A stretch of 64,000 bases of DNA, taken from contig CAMQGK010000110.1 in the NCBI GenBank assembly GCA_947000775.1, positions 20,107,501-20,171,500 on the forward strand. Direction: 5' to 3'. The notes beneath the pieces are model-generated. The model did not search any database and was not told the origin of the DNA. It was given only the letters and a program-made list of their open reading frames with translations. The translations under genes were made by a program, and so were the position numbers. The stretch is from Pterois miles (taxonomy: Eukaryota > Chordata > Actinopteri > Perciformes > Scorpaenidae). Positions 13,898-27,146 of this stretch are shown piece after piece; position 1 is the first letter of the stretch; every line of letters starts with the position of its first letter.

Positions 13898-15354
13898 CTG
13901 CAGAAGACAGACAAAAACAAAACAGAAAATTAAGTCATCAATAACAATATGATATTTTTAACTAACAAAGAGTTTCTCATTCTTCTTAGACAACTACAGA
14001 ATAGAGCCTTGAGCTGGTAGGGGCTCAGCATGTTGCTGGAGGGCACGTTACGCAGGACACACACTTGGCTTTCCACTTGTTTACTCATTAGCTCAACAGT
14101 GCCTGCCCACTTTTTGAATGGCGCTGGTTCAGGAAGTGAATGTCCAATTCATTTACTCCATTAACGTTTCAGAAAATCCTCATATAAAGAGTTTTAAGCA
14201 TGAAACCAAGCCGACCAGCTACAAGATGAATCGTCACCATAAAACATTTAATTCAGAGCAAAAACATTAGAAATGGAAAAAAAGACTGTGTACATAATCA
14301 TCCCATGAACCATTACGAGTGGCGACTCACTGCTTCTGGAAACTCTCGAAAAACTTCTAAACTAATCGTTGTTGATCAAAAATGAAAACAGATTCAGCAA
14401 CTGCAAGCTTTATTTCTCACCTAGGCTGTATTCAGAAACACACATTGATGAAATATTTTCATATTATAATATAAATTTTCCAAACGAGCCGCCATGTTGG
14501 CACAGGTTGAAATCAGGAGCAGACCCGAGGAGTCGTGTGCACAAGCATGTACCCTCACTGGCTGTTCCCTGTTGCATGTTGCTGTTACACTCAGGATTGT
14601 GGGTAGTGTAGTACCTCTCTGTGACATCGCAAATGATACGTTTTTCTGAAAACAAGGTCAGACTTGAGGCTTGTACAAGAGCAAGTCTCCCTTGGATGGT
14701 TACATTATGGCTAATAATCAAAATCCCAATTCAGAATATGATGGGATTTTCACTTCTAGAACCGCACTGTTGAGCTCTTTACCACCCTGCTGCCTGAGAT
14801 ATCACAAAGCGCTGTTCATAACAGGAGAGACAGCCTCCACACTGATACAACTTTATCTATGTAATCTAGCTGTAAAACTGTTGTGTCCCTTAGGCTGAAA
14901 TATATTTCACCCATGACGATAATCTTTAACTGCAACCATTAGAGCGAACGTTCCCTTAAACTGTCCTCACTGAGCACCAAGGGACAACTTCACCAATCTA
15001 CCAGTCTAATCATCTGTATAAAGGGAAAAAAACCCTGCTGGTGAAAAACAGAAAGCAACAACATCTCTGACACACCAGGGAGAATCAATGAGGAAGAGAT
15101 GAAGAGAAATTTAGAGACAAAGAGGGAGAGTGAGAGGAGAAGAGAGAAAACAAAAGCTGCTGTAACAAGTCTTTGGAGAGTTGGATGAGAGGGCACAGAG
15201 AGCACATTTTACAAAGATCACAGCCAAAGACTCAACATATTCCCCATCCCATCGTGTGTGTGTGTGTGTGTGTGTGTGAAACGCTAAGCGGGCATGAACG
15301 GGGGAGGGCCTTGTGCTTTGACAGCTGTATTGGGAGGTGCAGCCCATTTTCCTG

Positions 15355-15660
15355 ACATGCCCTCAAAAGGGTCTTGCTGTAATTCCAATATCACTGCTAT
15401 TAGATTTGAGGGTCTTAATTGTCAAGGAAGAATGATGGCTACGACAGGGCGTGGAGCTGTAAAAGGCGAGCGAGCTGCAGATTGCTGTCTTTTTTTTTTT
15501 TCCCGATGCCGCCATGGCACAGCGGCCCTCGTTACCATGCAGCGGTGGAGACTGTGTGTAGGATTAGAGAGAAATTAAATGCTAATGGGGATGGGATCTG
15601 AATCCGCTGCCTGGGAGCATCATTTAGACGACAGGGCCGGGGCGTCGCTGACAGGCAGCG
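15355..15660. promoter_or_regulatory. Candidate conserved non-coding element
   Basis: Unique-looking block with ggtcttaattgtcaagg, aaattaaatgctaatgggg and agcatcatttagacgac. It contains one short T-tract and is bounded on the right by a (TCC)n tract. No splice-site-bounded frame. Confidence 0.3.
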
Positions 15661-17114
15661 CTTCCTCCCTCCCTCCTCCTCCTCCTCCTCCACAGACAAC
15701 CCGGCTCTTTCTCCCACCATTCCTTCTCCTGGCTTCCCTGCCCCACCCACTGCAAAAAAATCTGATTTATCAAACTGTAAACTTGTCACTTTGTAAAAAC
15801 GTCACTTTTCGGTGGCAGCCGGGGAAATATAATGACCCCCTTTAATGTGCCGATGTCAGGGTGCTGTATTCTAGATGGGACGCACATCAAGGCACTGCAG
15901 ACAGACTGACGCACACTTAATGCGATGCAATGTGTGTGTGCGTGTATCCCCTGTAGCAGGTGACATAGGGGATCACGCTCAGACTGACTGGCACTGCTCG
16001 ACAGCTGAAATTACTAATCACTATTGTGCCTGAGAAGAGGAGGAACACTTGAGACCTTCACCCACACACTGATGTACACACACTTTCTTTTTTGGCATCT
16101 TCTTTACAGCAAAAGGAAGGATTATATGCCATAAAATAAAAGTCTTGTAACCCAGTTAAATGGTACAAGGCTTAGCCTGCTGAACAATTAGAACGACACA
16201 GGAATCAGTCTTGGTGCAACCAGTCGTCTAAAGCAATAACACATCATCTTTAACTAACCTGATCATTGTGTGCCGTGTGCAATCATCTTAGTTACAGTTT
16301 ATCACGACGCCCCGCTCGGTAATTACATTAGCATTCGTTTACACTGGCCTTAAGGCATGTGTAAGTCCATGCATCCTCAATTCACAAACACGACCATGCT
16401 ATCCTGCCAGCTGTGGGTAATACAACACTGAATCACACAAGATAGAAAACTGCTGCTGCTGCGTTCGCTGTCGCTGTTTCAAACAACTTAATGTTCTTAA
16501 GACACAAATCAGTGATGTCAAAGCAGTTATTTCCTATCCTCCTGTAAATAATAAAAAAAACACCTGCTTTATCATCAATGACTGGCCAGAGGTGTGCAAC
16601 ATGCTGAAAAGTTTTAAGGCCCTGTCATAAGCCAACATTTGATCAACCCCTAGCGCAGTTCATTTTGACATTTGTGAACACAATAATACACAAAAATAAC
16701 CAAAACAACCAGTTTGAGAGGTGGTCTTAGACTGCTTCCAAGCGAACTAAAACACAGGAGATTCAAAGTCTGTGATTTCCTGCATAGAAGTGGCAGCGCT
16801 TGAGACATAAAAGATCAGTTTGCTCCTTTGTACATACCCCTCAGCAACTTATTTTTTAAAAAATGTGCTCTGCTTTAATTTGTGCACTGAAACCAAACCA
16901 CACTAAATAGAAAACCAAAAGTATAAAGTTCATTCTGATTCAGACCAAGTGGACTATTAGCCAAATGACTACGGCCCTCAGTAGAGAGCATCACAGAAGT
17001 TTTCTGCCGCGCATGCTTCCTGCTTAAAGAACTAAATGAAGGAGGAAACAGGCTAATTAATATCAAATTATCAAGTGATAAAAGATACTCAGAAGTCAAA
17101 TAACAGTTAAGCAA

Positions 17115-17118
<4 letters not shown>

Positions 17119-17164
<46 letters not shown>

Positions 17165-17169
17165 ACACA
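17119..17169. repeat. (CA)n microsatellite
   Basis: About 50 bp with one interruption near 17160. Confidence 0.9.
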
Positions 17170-17408
17170 TTGCATGTTTTCCCTACAAACTCTATTTTTC
17201 TCTCTAATTCACCCATGCGTGCCCGCTTCCTCTGTGTGTAATTCATTAGTAAACAATAAAAAGGCGTTAATTGTGCTCCCCAGAGGCAGATCCGTGCTCC
17301 CCCCACTGGGAGAGAGGCACCCGCTGCATCTGAAGTGGCTTCGCCCCTCAATTAGAAACTGCGCCTTTCCGACTCACACAAACAAACATGAGACACAGAG
17401 GGAAAGAC

Positions 17409-17409
<1 letters not shown>

Positions 17410-17474
<65 letters not shown>
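17410..17474. repeat. (TG)n microsatellite
   Basis: 65 bp, pure. An oppositely oriented (CA)n lies at 17119-17169. Confidence 0.95.
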
Positions 17475-17475
<1 letters not shown>

Positions 17476-17774
17476 AATAAGGTGGGAGTGTGTGTTGGGA
17501 ATGAGCAGTGCATGGGCTTTAGATTTTCACACTGTGAGCAGAGCTGGAACCAGGCAAGGAGGGACAAAAGACAAGACAGACAAAGTTTATTTTGTTTTCT
17601 TCAGAGCTCAGGAAATATAGCGGACAAAAAAAAATGGAGAGTGCAAAGACGAGGGAAGGTGAATAAGAAATTAAAGGATGACAAAGAAGAAGAAGGAGAA
17701 GGAGAAGAAGATGAAGAAGACAGGATCAGACACCGAGGAGAGGTTTTAGAAAGTGGAAATGTAGAGGCAATGGC

Positions 17775-18005
17775 AACAAATCAATTAGTTGATTTAATCG
17801 ATAAATCTGTAAAACTGAGATTCTCTACAAAGAATCACTCATAATCACACTTTAAATGTTGTTTAACAGACATGTGGGTAGACATTTCATGTAAATACGT
17901 CCCCTTAAAGAAGCCTTCAAAAATGACTAATCAACTAAAGAAATCTTAGTAGACTAAGACTAGTAGACTAGACCAAAAAAACCTATTAGTCGACTAATTG
18001 ACTGA
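17775..18005 (-). mobile_element. 'gattagtcgactaa' repeat
   Basis: Shares caattagttgatttaatcga and ctgtaaaactgagattctct with the copy at 38495-38655. It also carries the reversed 'tttctttagtcgattagtc' word seen at 57000. Several stretches are duplicated near 17940-17995. Confidence 0.45.
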
Positions 18006-18571
18006 GAGAGGACAACTGTTACTGTGACACTGTTAACCTGAGGACATAGAGGCTCGAGGACACCTTGATATACATATAGGAGAACCAACACAAAACCTGC
18101 TATCAATTGATCACCTGTTTTACGAACCGGCCATCTTAAAGGCAGGAATATGATCATTTATTTAACCAGGTAAAAAACTAATTGAGATTAAAATCTCTTT
18201 TCCAAGAGTGACCTGTCTAAGAGGGCAGCACAAACATGTGTGAGGCGTGGTTCACATCAGGCAATGCTTCTCAAAACTGGTGTGTGTGTTTTATAGGGCT
18301 GGGCAGCTTTAACCAACACCTCCAATCTCATCACATTGATTGGACTCCAGGTTGGCTGAGTCCGGACTTCAATTAGCTAGTAAGTAAGTAATTAATCTAG
18401 CGGTTCACATACTTTTTCTACCCTGCACTGTGAATCTTTACATGTTGTGTTCAATAAAAACACAAAAACAGACTTTTTTGTGCAGTATTAGTTTGTGCTG
18501 TGTTTGTCTATTGTTGTTATTGTGACTTAGATGAAGATCAAAACACATTTATATATATATATATATATATT

Positions 18572-18720
18572 TGGCTTTTGCCCTTATTTGATAGAGATAG
18601 TATAAAGAAAGGGGGAGAGAGAGGATGACATGCAGCAAAGGGCTGTGTGTCGGATTCGAACCCCGGGCCACTGCAGCAACGAGTCCAACCGCTTTACCAG
18701 GTGAGCTACCGAAGAGCCCC
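18572..18720 (-). mobile_element. tRNA-derived SINE, minus strand
   Basis: Read on the minus strand it starts ggggctcttcggtagctcac, with a box A-like tagctcacctggtaaag (18708-18692) and a box B ggttcgaatcc (18662-18652). A body ending in caaataagggcaaaagcc follows. A (TA)n tract at 18552-18571 abuts its 3' tail. Sequences of this kind are abundant in teleost genomes. Confidence 0.7.
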
Positions 18721-20105
18721 ATAACAGTTTAAATAAGAGGATAATGGTGCACACTTTAATCTGTTATTCGGGAGGGAATTCATAGAGAATAAAGGGCTTA
18801 AAGAATGAAAAAGGGCCTGATAGAGAAGTTCAAATCCTGTCGCTGTGAATGACTATTTCAGTTTTATGTGATCATGCTTTGAGGTTATCTGTCTCTTGTG
18901 CTTTCCAGCTGAAACACAAAAGGTGCCCTTTCTGAATGCTTGTACGTGTTTATGAAATCTAATCATGCATGTATGGTGCAGTGTATATTCCTCTCTCTCA
19001 AGGTGTTAAGGAACACCTGTTTTATAAACATCCTCCCTTTCAAACAGCTGTCATAAAAGAATCTAGGAATCTACTATTATTGGGATATTACTGCCAGTAC
19101 TGACACCCACACCCGCTCGACTCGGGAAAACTCGCCTTAAATGTGACAGGAAGTCCTGTATGCTCACGGCAGGCCTCCGGCTTGTTCCCTTACCTCACCA
19201 CGGCGATGACAGACACGCCGAGACGCTTCGCTGAGTCTAAGTGCCCAGCGTCTGTCCCATTAGTCAAAAATAAACATGTCCCATTAGAAAAATAAATAAC
19301 CCTCACTCAGCTTGGTAAAAACAATGCTACACTGTGTATAATGAGGTACCACATGCAGGAAATTTCATCTATTTGTAGTCATGCTCTGGTCCAAGGGACT
19401 ATTATTGTTATTATTGTTATTGGGCCTGAGGCCGACCAGACAAAGCAAAGGATGGTGGGTCAGCAGATGAATAAACGCCTGTTAGAGAAGCAGAATAAAG
19501 GTCAGATAGCTGTATCTGACCAGACTGTGGTCAATCATTAACTCCCTCTATCGTACCAAAACAACAATAATTAATTCAAGACTGAGCACAAAGGGAATTT
19601 TTTTTTTTAAAGTAAGGTTGAATAGCAGACATCAACATACACGCAAGAGGAAGAACATTTAGTGATCCTCTCCTGACATAATCTGTTCATATTTATATAT
19701 TCATTCACTCAATCTATGATAACCACATCCAGCTCAGGTGAGACACGAACAAAAACCGAGGCGGTGAGGAGTAGACCGAGGGGAGAGAGCGGGACAATGA
19801 AGCAATGAAGGGTTAGATGGATACTGTAGGTCAGAGAGTCAGAGCGAAGCACTGCCGGCCTTTTCCTGATGATTAGTTGAGCTCCAGAATCGGCCGACAC
19901 AGTAAACCATCATCTTCCAGGCAGCTCATCTCATCTCTACTACACCTCTCAACAGAACCTGAGATATACAGTACACGCTGCCATGTGCAAAAACATGTAA
20001 AGAGAAAATTAGAGGTCATAGTGATAACATTTTTATGTAGATGAATATATTTCAGAAAACAATACATCCACACAGCCTTGAGAAAGGTGCAGAATAAAAG
20101 TATGG

Positions 20106-20110
<5 letters not shown>

Positions 20111-20136
<26 letters not shown>
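20111..20136. repeat. A26 homopolymer
   Basis: Uninterrupted run of A with no recognisable retroelement body immediately upstream. Confidence 0.9.
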
Positions 20137-20138
<2 letters not shown>

Positions 20139-20510
20139 TTGTGAATTAATTTCAAAAATGTTATTTTGTTTATCTCTGTGGAAGATATCTAATGTTTGGT
20201 TCCCACTTCTAGACTTGTGAGCCAATAGTAAAACAACGTTGGTATCACGTGGTATCTGTGTCAGTGTCAGCGTGGAAATAAATGGATAAATGGCGGTAAA
20301 CGTCTGGCAGCGACTCGTGAGGTAAAAGTAATGGAACTGAATGAGACGTCTAGAGACTGAATGTTATCAATAGCACCTTGAAAACAGATCCCTTTGAAAA
20401 TCTTTATTTAATTCCATTAACGTTTCTGAACTGCTGTTGAAAATGACACCATAAGGTATTAGTTTGGTATTATCTCATGATAAACCTGCATTCAAATATG
20501 ATAAAAGTAA

Positions 20511-20940
20511 GAATGCATCGATACTGATACCGGACCGGATATCAGGCCGATACTCACTCAGATAGCTTGATCGGATATTGGTGACAACGGGGCCAATCTA
20601 TTCAGTTCAGCTCTATGTTAATATGCTATATACATAAGAGTTAATTGTAATTCCTGTTAATTTTGAAGATTGTTTTTTTACCAAGTTGCTGGTGTATGAT
20701 TTATTAATGTAATAATAAATTACAATTCAGTAAATTATCTATGTCATTTCTTGTCACATTTACTTTAAGCTTGATGTTGCCTCACACATAAATGAATGAT
20801 CCCAGTCACTTCCACATAGTGAGCCATACAGTTTATTAATTAAAGACTAGAATTAGATTAATACTTGATATCAGGCGAGTCCCAAAGCCCAGGTATTGCT
20901 GTCAGTATCAGGACTAAAAAGGTTGGATTGGTGCATCCCT
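20511..20940. mobile_element. Non-autonomous DNA transposon, 'ggatgcaccgat' ends
   Basis: It begins gaatgcatcgatactgatac and ends ggattggtgcatccct. The ends are imperfect inverted repeats, and sub-terminal words (atatcaggccgatac / gatatcaggcgagt) recur. The element is 430 bp with no coding content. Confidence 0.6.
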
Positions 20941-21152
20941 AATAAAAGCTATATGAGGTGAGCAACCTCATTTAGTGACTTAATACTTCACAGTCCTTTA
21001 TATGAAAATAAGGAATGCAATGCCAGATACTCAATGAAAAACATATATATACTTATATATCATTTTAAACACTGATTTCCAACAGATGTTAAACATATTT
21101 ATCATTGAAGATTATTAGTTTTAAAGATAGTTACCATTTTGTTAGTGATAAG

Positions 21153-21500
21153 TAGGGGTGTAAGAAAACATCAACAATATCGAGTATCACCATATTATGT
21201 TTTCTGATACAGTATCAAATCTAAAAAACACTTAATTAATAGATCACATGCAAAGATTAACTCATTTTCATGTGCAAAGAGATGCGCCCTCTCACAGTAG
21301 TGCTATGGTGTTGGATGTTACAGGAGCTGTGATGACTCCCACTGTCCTGATTGCATAAAAAGTGAACTTTTTTTTACACAGATTTTATGCATCAAGTGAC
21401 TTCTTTATACTGCAACAGTTTTCCAAAACTTTTTTTTTTTTTTTAAATCGCAATATATCGCCTCTCTAACAGCATCACAAAATATTATTATTATCCTAGT
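21153..21500 (+). mobile_element. 'taggggtgtaagaaaa' interspersed repeat
   Basis: Starts taggggtgtaagaaaacatc, carries a degenerate cgatatat-type motif, an internal T-tract (21430-21444) and 'aatcgcaatatatcgcc'. It resembles a common teleost repeat. The boundaries are approximate. Confidence 0.45.
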
Positions 21501-22089
21501 TCTGACGTAGACCAAATAGTTTACACCCATGGAGCACAACAAAAATCCATAAGGACAACTTGGTGGCTCTGTCTACGTCTCTATGTCCTCTTGGTAAGTT
21601 TACCAAACAGCCGGCCTCCAAAAAACTTTCCAAGTGCATTTCTATAACAGATAAATAAAATCACCTCTGCTGTAAAAGTTTGTGATTACTTTACATTCTT
21701 ATAAAACCAGCGTTTTCAACACTAGTGTGCTCAAGGTCAACAGATAAATTGCAGTATTGTAAACATGCATATTAAGAAATCCAGTAAAAATCCAGCCACA
21801 CTCTGGATTCAAACAAAGTTTGGGATGTTGATCACACACTATCCTCCTCCCTTTATTCTACCTAAAAGGTATCTGAATGAACAAATGAATGAAATGTGGG
21901 TTTGAGTAAAGCAGCCTGACAGTTTCACACATCTCTGGCGCGTCATCTACTGTAACATTAATCTTAATTGCAGCACTGTGACCATTATTATCTGTCAATA
22001 AACAGTTTCAATATACACTCTCCCAACCTCTCGTCATGCTGGAGTTGATACGCTCAATATTCATCTCGTTATAGTTTTAAAGTCTTCAT

Positions 22090-22770
22090 CTGTTTCCATT
22101 TTCTTTCATTTGTTGCATTTCGCTCAGGCTTCCTCCTCATCTCCTCTTCCTCCTCTATGCCTCCCCCCAAACAAACACACTGATATATCCCATACCCAAA
22201 AGAGGACAGGGGAAAACAGAGCCCCTCGAAAATGCAATATTTCTGTTTTTAATATCGAGGTCTATAAGATCAGGGCAGAGATGGGTTCCATGGCAATATG
22301 TTTATTTATATATTTTATAAGGAGGAAAAAAAAAAAATCTGCCTATCAGTGTATGTATTTGGGGGGCCTGGGCCCACTGTATCGGAGCTCATCTTATATG
22401 AAAAATAATGTTGTGTATGGCTATACTTTTATATATAATGGCAATATGGGATCAGGGCTCTTTTACAATGTGCCATACTTCAGGCTAGGGCTAACAGCAT
22501 TTTATGGCCCGCCAGCAGTTCATCTTCATGTCTCAGGCAGGCAGGAGCACTGCATAATAATGTCGTTTCCTGCCCCCAAATGCTATTTCACAGGCCGGGG
22601 CTCATTTCTCAAACTTCACCACTTTTACAATTTCCCAAACTTTTATTCCCGTCATTATTACCAACAAGATTTCATTACGTATTTAGAATGTAAACAAGTC
22701 TGAGTAATGACACTCCCCCGTCTCCCTGGAATCATTCCCGCTGATGGCTCCGCCGCTATCTCAGGCACGC
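22090..22770. promoter_or_regulatory. Candidate conserved non-coding element (~0.7 kb)
   Basis: The longest stretch of unique, even-textured sequence in this intron. It has recurring ggcaatatg words (22292, 22441), agcatttta, cattacgtatttag and taatgac. A 197-codon plus-strand frame runs through it. That frame is antisense to rsrc1, has no family I recognise, and is better explained as chance within a constrained element. Confidence 0.35.
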
Positions 22771-22782
22771 ATATTCGTACCA

Positions 22783-22789
<7 letters not shown>

Positions 22790-22830
<41 letters not shown>
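22790..22830. repeat. (CA)n microsatellite
   Basis: About 40 bp, just right of the candidate element at 22090-22770, preceded by gcgcgcg. Confidence 0.9.
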
Positions 22831-22834
<4 letters not shown>

Positions 22835-24627
22835 ACATGCGTACAAATACACACATGCATTGCAGTTTGCCCACATACAAGAAGTACACATACATACACA
22901 AACTGCCCCAGCCGAGATACAACTCAAAGGCAGTAATTTACTACCCCATGTGCATGCACGTGCACGTATGTGTTCCCGATAAAAGGGGGTGGCGGTGGGG
23001 GTGAAGGGGGGCGGACGGAGAGAGTTTTATACTCAACTCACATAAATCATGTAGAAGAAAAATGAGCAAATGTGCAGGCTAACTCATCTTCTCCCCATCC
23101 GGAGAAAATGAAATTCACTGGAATACCTATCAAAACTGCAATCATCCAGAGATAATATCTTCTTTGGTCTATCTGCACTTTCCGATTTAATTTCCTCCAT
23201 GCCCTTGACATCCAGCGATACCATTAAGATGAAGCACATACAGTAAGGGAGTAGTTCTCACGTTTTGATATATGAGATCTCCGCGCTTAATGTAATATCA
23301 TCATTTGAAAATTAATGCAATCTTTCTTTTGTTTGGGGGGGGGGGGGGTTGTTTTTTGGAAACACTCAGGGAGCGAGCAGCAGTGAGACGGGCAACGAGA
23401 CGGAGAGCGAGACAGCGATGTGGACACATGAAAAGGAGACAGAAAAACAAGTGATACGGGAGAAAGAAGGGAAAGACGTGGGGGATACTTTGTATTTTGT
23501 GGAGCCCCCCCCCCCCTCCTCCTCTTCCCCTCCTTCGGTGCCAGAATGACATGCAATTACGTCTGGGCCTGCCCCCGAGTCAGAGGTCACTCAAATTACT
23601 CCATCATTTAGCTGCGCCGTCGAGATGAGAGAGAGAAAGACACCATCCCAACCCCCCTCCTCATCCTCCCAACCCCCGCCGCCACATCAAATATCATGAA
23701 ATCATTAGTGTAATAAGCATGGAAATCTGTTTGCAGATTATCAACACCCCCCGCCTCCTCTTCCTCTCCTTTATCTGCCCAGAATCTCTCTCTCTGAGCC
23801 GTTTTCACCTCTTTATCCTATACAATCATATTAGAGAGGAAGAAAGACAGACGGAGACAAAGAAATACAAAGAAGGAGAAATAGATACAGTGAGAGATTA
23901 AGAGAAAGTGTTTAATGAGACAATTACAGACGCAGACTAAAGAAAAGAAACAATAATATATCATTCTGAGCTTTCAGCTCTCCTCAACTACGCAAAGACA
24001 GCTCCAAGTCGAATCGCTGCCATATTCAGTGAGTTCAGGTTTGTCGCATTCCTGCTGTGTGTTGTCCTCCTGACTACAGCTGCTGTTGCCTATCTGTCAG
24101 TAGGCCAACGAGGCTATTTTCCTCAGTAAACTCTTCAACTCGCCGAGGGACACTGGGGCGACATCGGCCATCCCTGAAGAAAGCCACGTGTACAGCAGCC
24201 TGGTGACCTCTTGTTTCTACGCTATCTTTTCGCGTAAAACAAACACTTCCTTGTGATGCAGAGCACCTCTGCGTGAGCGCATTGTCGATGTTGTACAGTA
24301 TTTTTCAAATAAAATGAAGAGAGCAGGGCAGCTCCCAGAAAAGCAGAGGGCCACTTAAAAAGAGACGGTGCCCCTGAAACTCCAAATAATGGTAATTTTT
24401 TTAGTACTAAAACAGGAATCGCTGGGATTTTTCTATTTTGTTGTCTGAGTATATTCCTGTGTCAGCATGACACTTAAAACTACATTAAAAATATAATATG
24501 GAGCAACATTAAGAGAGTTTTAATACTGACTGCACTGAGCATTAAGCCATATAACGTATCCCTGGACTACTTTAACGAGTACATTTTTACCATCCTAATG
24601 GCAATGACATCAAGTTAAGCAAATTAA

Positions 24628-24918
24628 ATGTGTCTGTTGATTAATCTGTCCATTATTTTCTCAACTAATTAGTTGTTTGGTCTACAAAATGTCAGAAAAT
24701 GGTGAAAAATGTTGATCAGCGTTTCCCAAAGCCCAAGATGACATCTTCAAATGTCTTGTTTTGTCCTCAACTCAAAGATATTCAGTTACTGTCATAGAAG
24801 AGTAAAGAAACCAGAAACTATTCACATTTAAGAAGCTGGATTCAGAGAATTTTGACCTCTTTTTTTCTTTAAAATATTACTCAAACTAACAACTAATCAA
24901 TTAATCATTGCGGCTCAA
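24628..24918 (+). mobile_element. 'agggctgcaactaac' repeat copy
   Basis: Carries gttgtttggtctacaaaatg, cccaaagcccaagatgacat and aatcattgcggctc in family order. The first few bases are eroded. Confidence 0.65.
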
Positions 24919-25617
24919 ATACTGATGCTGTCTGAGGAAGGGTTTGAAGGCCATTTAGGCAACAATGGTTTGAAATATTGACAGGCTTAGTGCCAAAATG
25001 ACCTTATATCATTAGTGGAAGGACGACACAACACAGAAGTTAAATAACTAATTTCTCTGAGAGCAGATTTAACAAAGAGCCATGTACAGTAATTCAGCTG
25101 ATGGTGTGAACTATTTTATTACTCAGGGTTACTGCACAGCCGTTAAATGGTGGAGAAACACTTCAAGGCTGTGTTACAAAATAACTATGACTATATTTAT
25201 TATAAGAAAGATGCATTATGTGCACTCAACTGGCAATATATTGACAATATTTTAATAAGTCATGTAATTCTGAGACCTATAGAATTCGTATCCGTAAATC
25301 AAGTTGCTGCAACTACTGGTCATATGCAAACATTGAGTCTGTTATTAACACAATTAAAATCATATTATTTCTATTAAACTTGATAAGGCTTTTATGAAAG
25401 GCCTGCAATGTCCCATTAAGACATAATGCAAATTCACCAATGACAACACAGATGTGTCACTTCAGTTTTCTATGAACCGCGACCTCAACTCAACCTGCAG
25501 CACCGGACCGGCCTGTAAACCAGCCTGTCCTGCTCCCCACCATCATGTTCTACTTAAACTCCCATCCCAGGACCACAACTCCCTCCTTCCGCTCTTCTTC
25601 CATCCTTCCCCGGGCAG

Positions 25618-25620
<3 letters not shown>

Positions 25621-25680
<60 letters not shown>
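25621..25680. repeat. (GT)n microsatellite
   Basis: 60 bp, pure; a shorter GT tract lies at 25916-25935. Confidence 0.95.
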
Positions 25681-25682
<2 letters not shown>

Positions 25683-26929
25683 ATGTGGCGCAGAGCGATG
25701 GCTACAGCTGCTGATAGAGCCAGTGATCACGATGAGGCTGATTCCTCATGTATTGATTGAGCTGCTGGCTTTCTTCTCCTTCGCTCTGAGAAGCTGTGCA
25801 TCTGGACTGATTCGCTGCTGTAGGCCACCTCGCTCGCTATCACTCCGTTTCTCCCAGAGCAAGGAGTCATCCAACTCAAACTTGTGTATGTGTGTGTGCG
25901 CTTGGACGTGCCTGTGCGTGTGTGTGTGTGTGTGTACAAAGGCAGAAACTAACGCAGAGCACTGGGAGCAATTAACGTCAGTCTTTTTCTCTGCATCGCT
26001 ACTGATCGCGTTCAGTCAATCTGCTGAAATACAAAAACAAAACAAACATGAACAATAAAACAAACCTCAGACCACATGAATCTTAATTGCCAACCTAATT
26101 ACAGCACCAGTCATTCGCTCATACCGTTTGCTTAACAGGAGGAGGCAATGATAGTATTCATCAAGAAAAATCAAGCGCAAGGATTATTTGAACATAAGCT
26201 TGATTGTCACATCAGTGTGAAAATTTCTAAAATACTGTTTTTGTTTTGAGTAAACAACGGAACAGTTTCTCTGCTATAACTATTGCAAATTATTCAAATT
26301 AATTAAAAGCAATTCCTTGATAGAGGTCCAAGTTAGCTGCTTGAAAGGATAATATGAGCTTGGCGACACCATGATGAGTGTCAATATGGTTGATGCACTA
26401 ATCTTAAGAACGGTACATCAACAGAAAGTCATAAATGCCTGTTTGGAAATCTACAGGGATGTATGTGTGAGGTATAGAGGGAAACAGCATTTCCAACAGC
26501 CCTGCAACTCTACCTCAGAGGGAGACGAGCTCTGTTATTTACAGTTCTCTGTCCCGAATCGTAATCAGAGTCTTGCACTCCCCAGGCAGCTGATGACTGG
26601 GGTGCAATCTCACCATAAGCATAAACACACCCATAAATTCAGACACTCAGTATTCAGGTATTCAAATTCACAGAGACATATACATACAAAAAAAATGCAC
26701 AGGTAAACATACCAGTGTGTGTGTAAACGTGTAATGTTTACCTCTGAGCAGATCCCGATAAAGACGAAGAATCAAATGCAAACGTTATAATCTGTTCCTT
26801 TAGGTCCACTTTGTGCAAAAACTTTACATTTCTAAACAGTACTACTGATCTGTATAACTTCAGCAAATTAGTATATATATATAAACCTTTTACTAATCTG
26901 ATGGCCGGCTGCTTCAGTCATAGAGCTAC

Positions 26930-27055
26930 AGTACAGATACTGGCATCATATGAAACAAAAAAAACCCTCAGTACAACCATGGAAATACTGGCATGGCCAT
27001 TTTCAAAGGAGTCCCTTGACCTCGAACCTCATGATATGCGAATTAAAGCTTTGAG
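26930..27055 (+). mobile_element. Diverged GGGCTGTCA-repeat fragment
   Basis: The words 'ccattttcaaaggagtccct' and 'tgacctcgaacctcatgata' match the central part of the family with several substitutions. It lies about 100 bp before the fuller copy at 27147. Confidence 0.4.
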
Positions 27056-27146
27056 ATGAACAGAGTGAAAATTGTATCTTATTACACAAAACAGATGTTG
27101 ACGAACTGCATAATTTGCAGTTGAAAAAAGGTAATATTACAATTAA

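Noticed and set aside
22110..22703. 197-codon plus-strand frame as a protein gene
   Set aside because: No recognised domain, no splice context and AT-rich irregular composition. Kept only as a finding.
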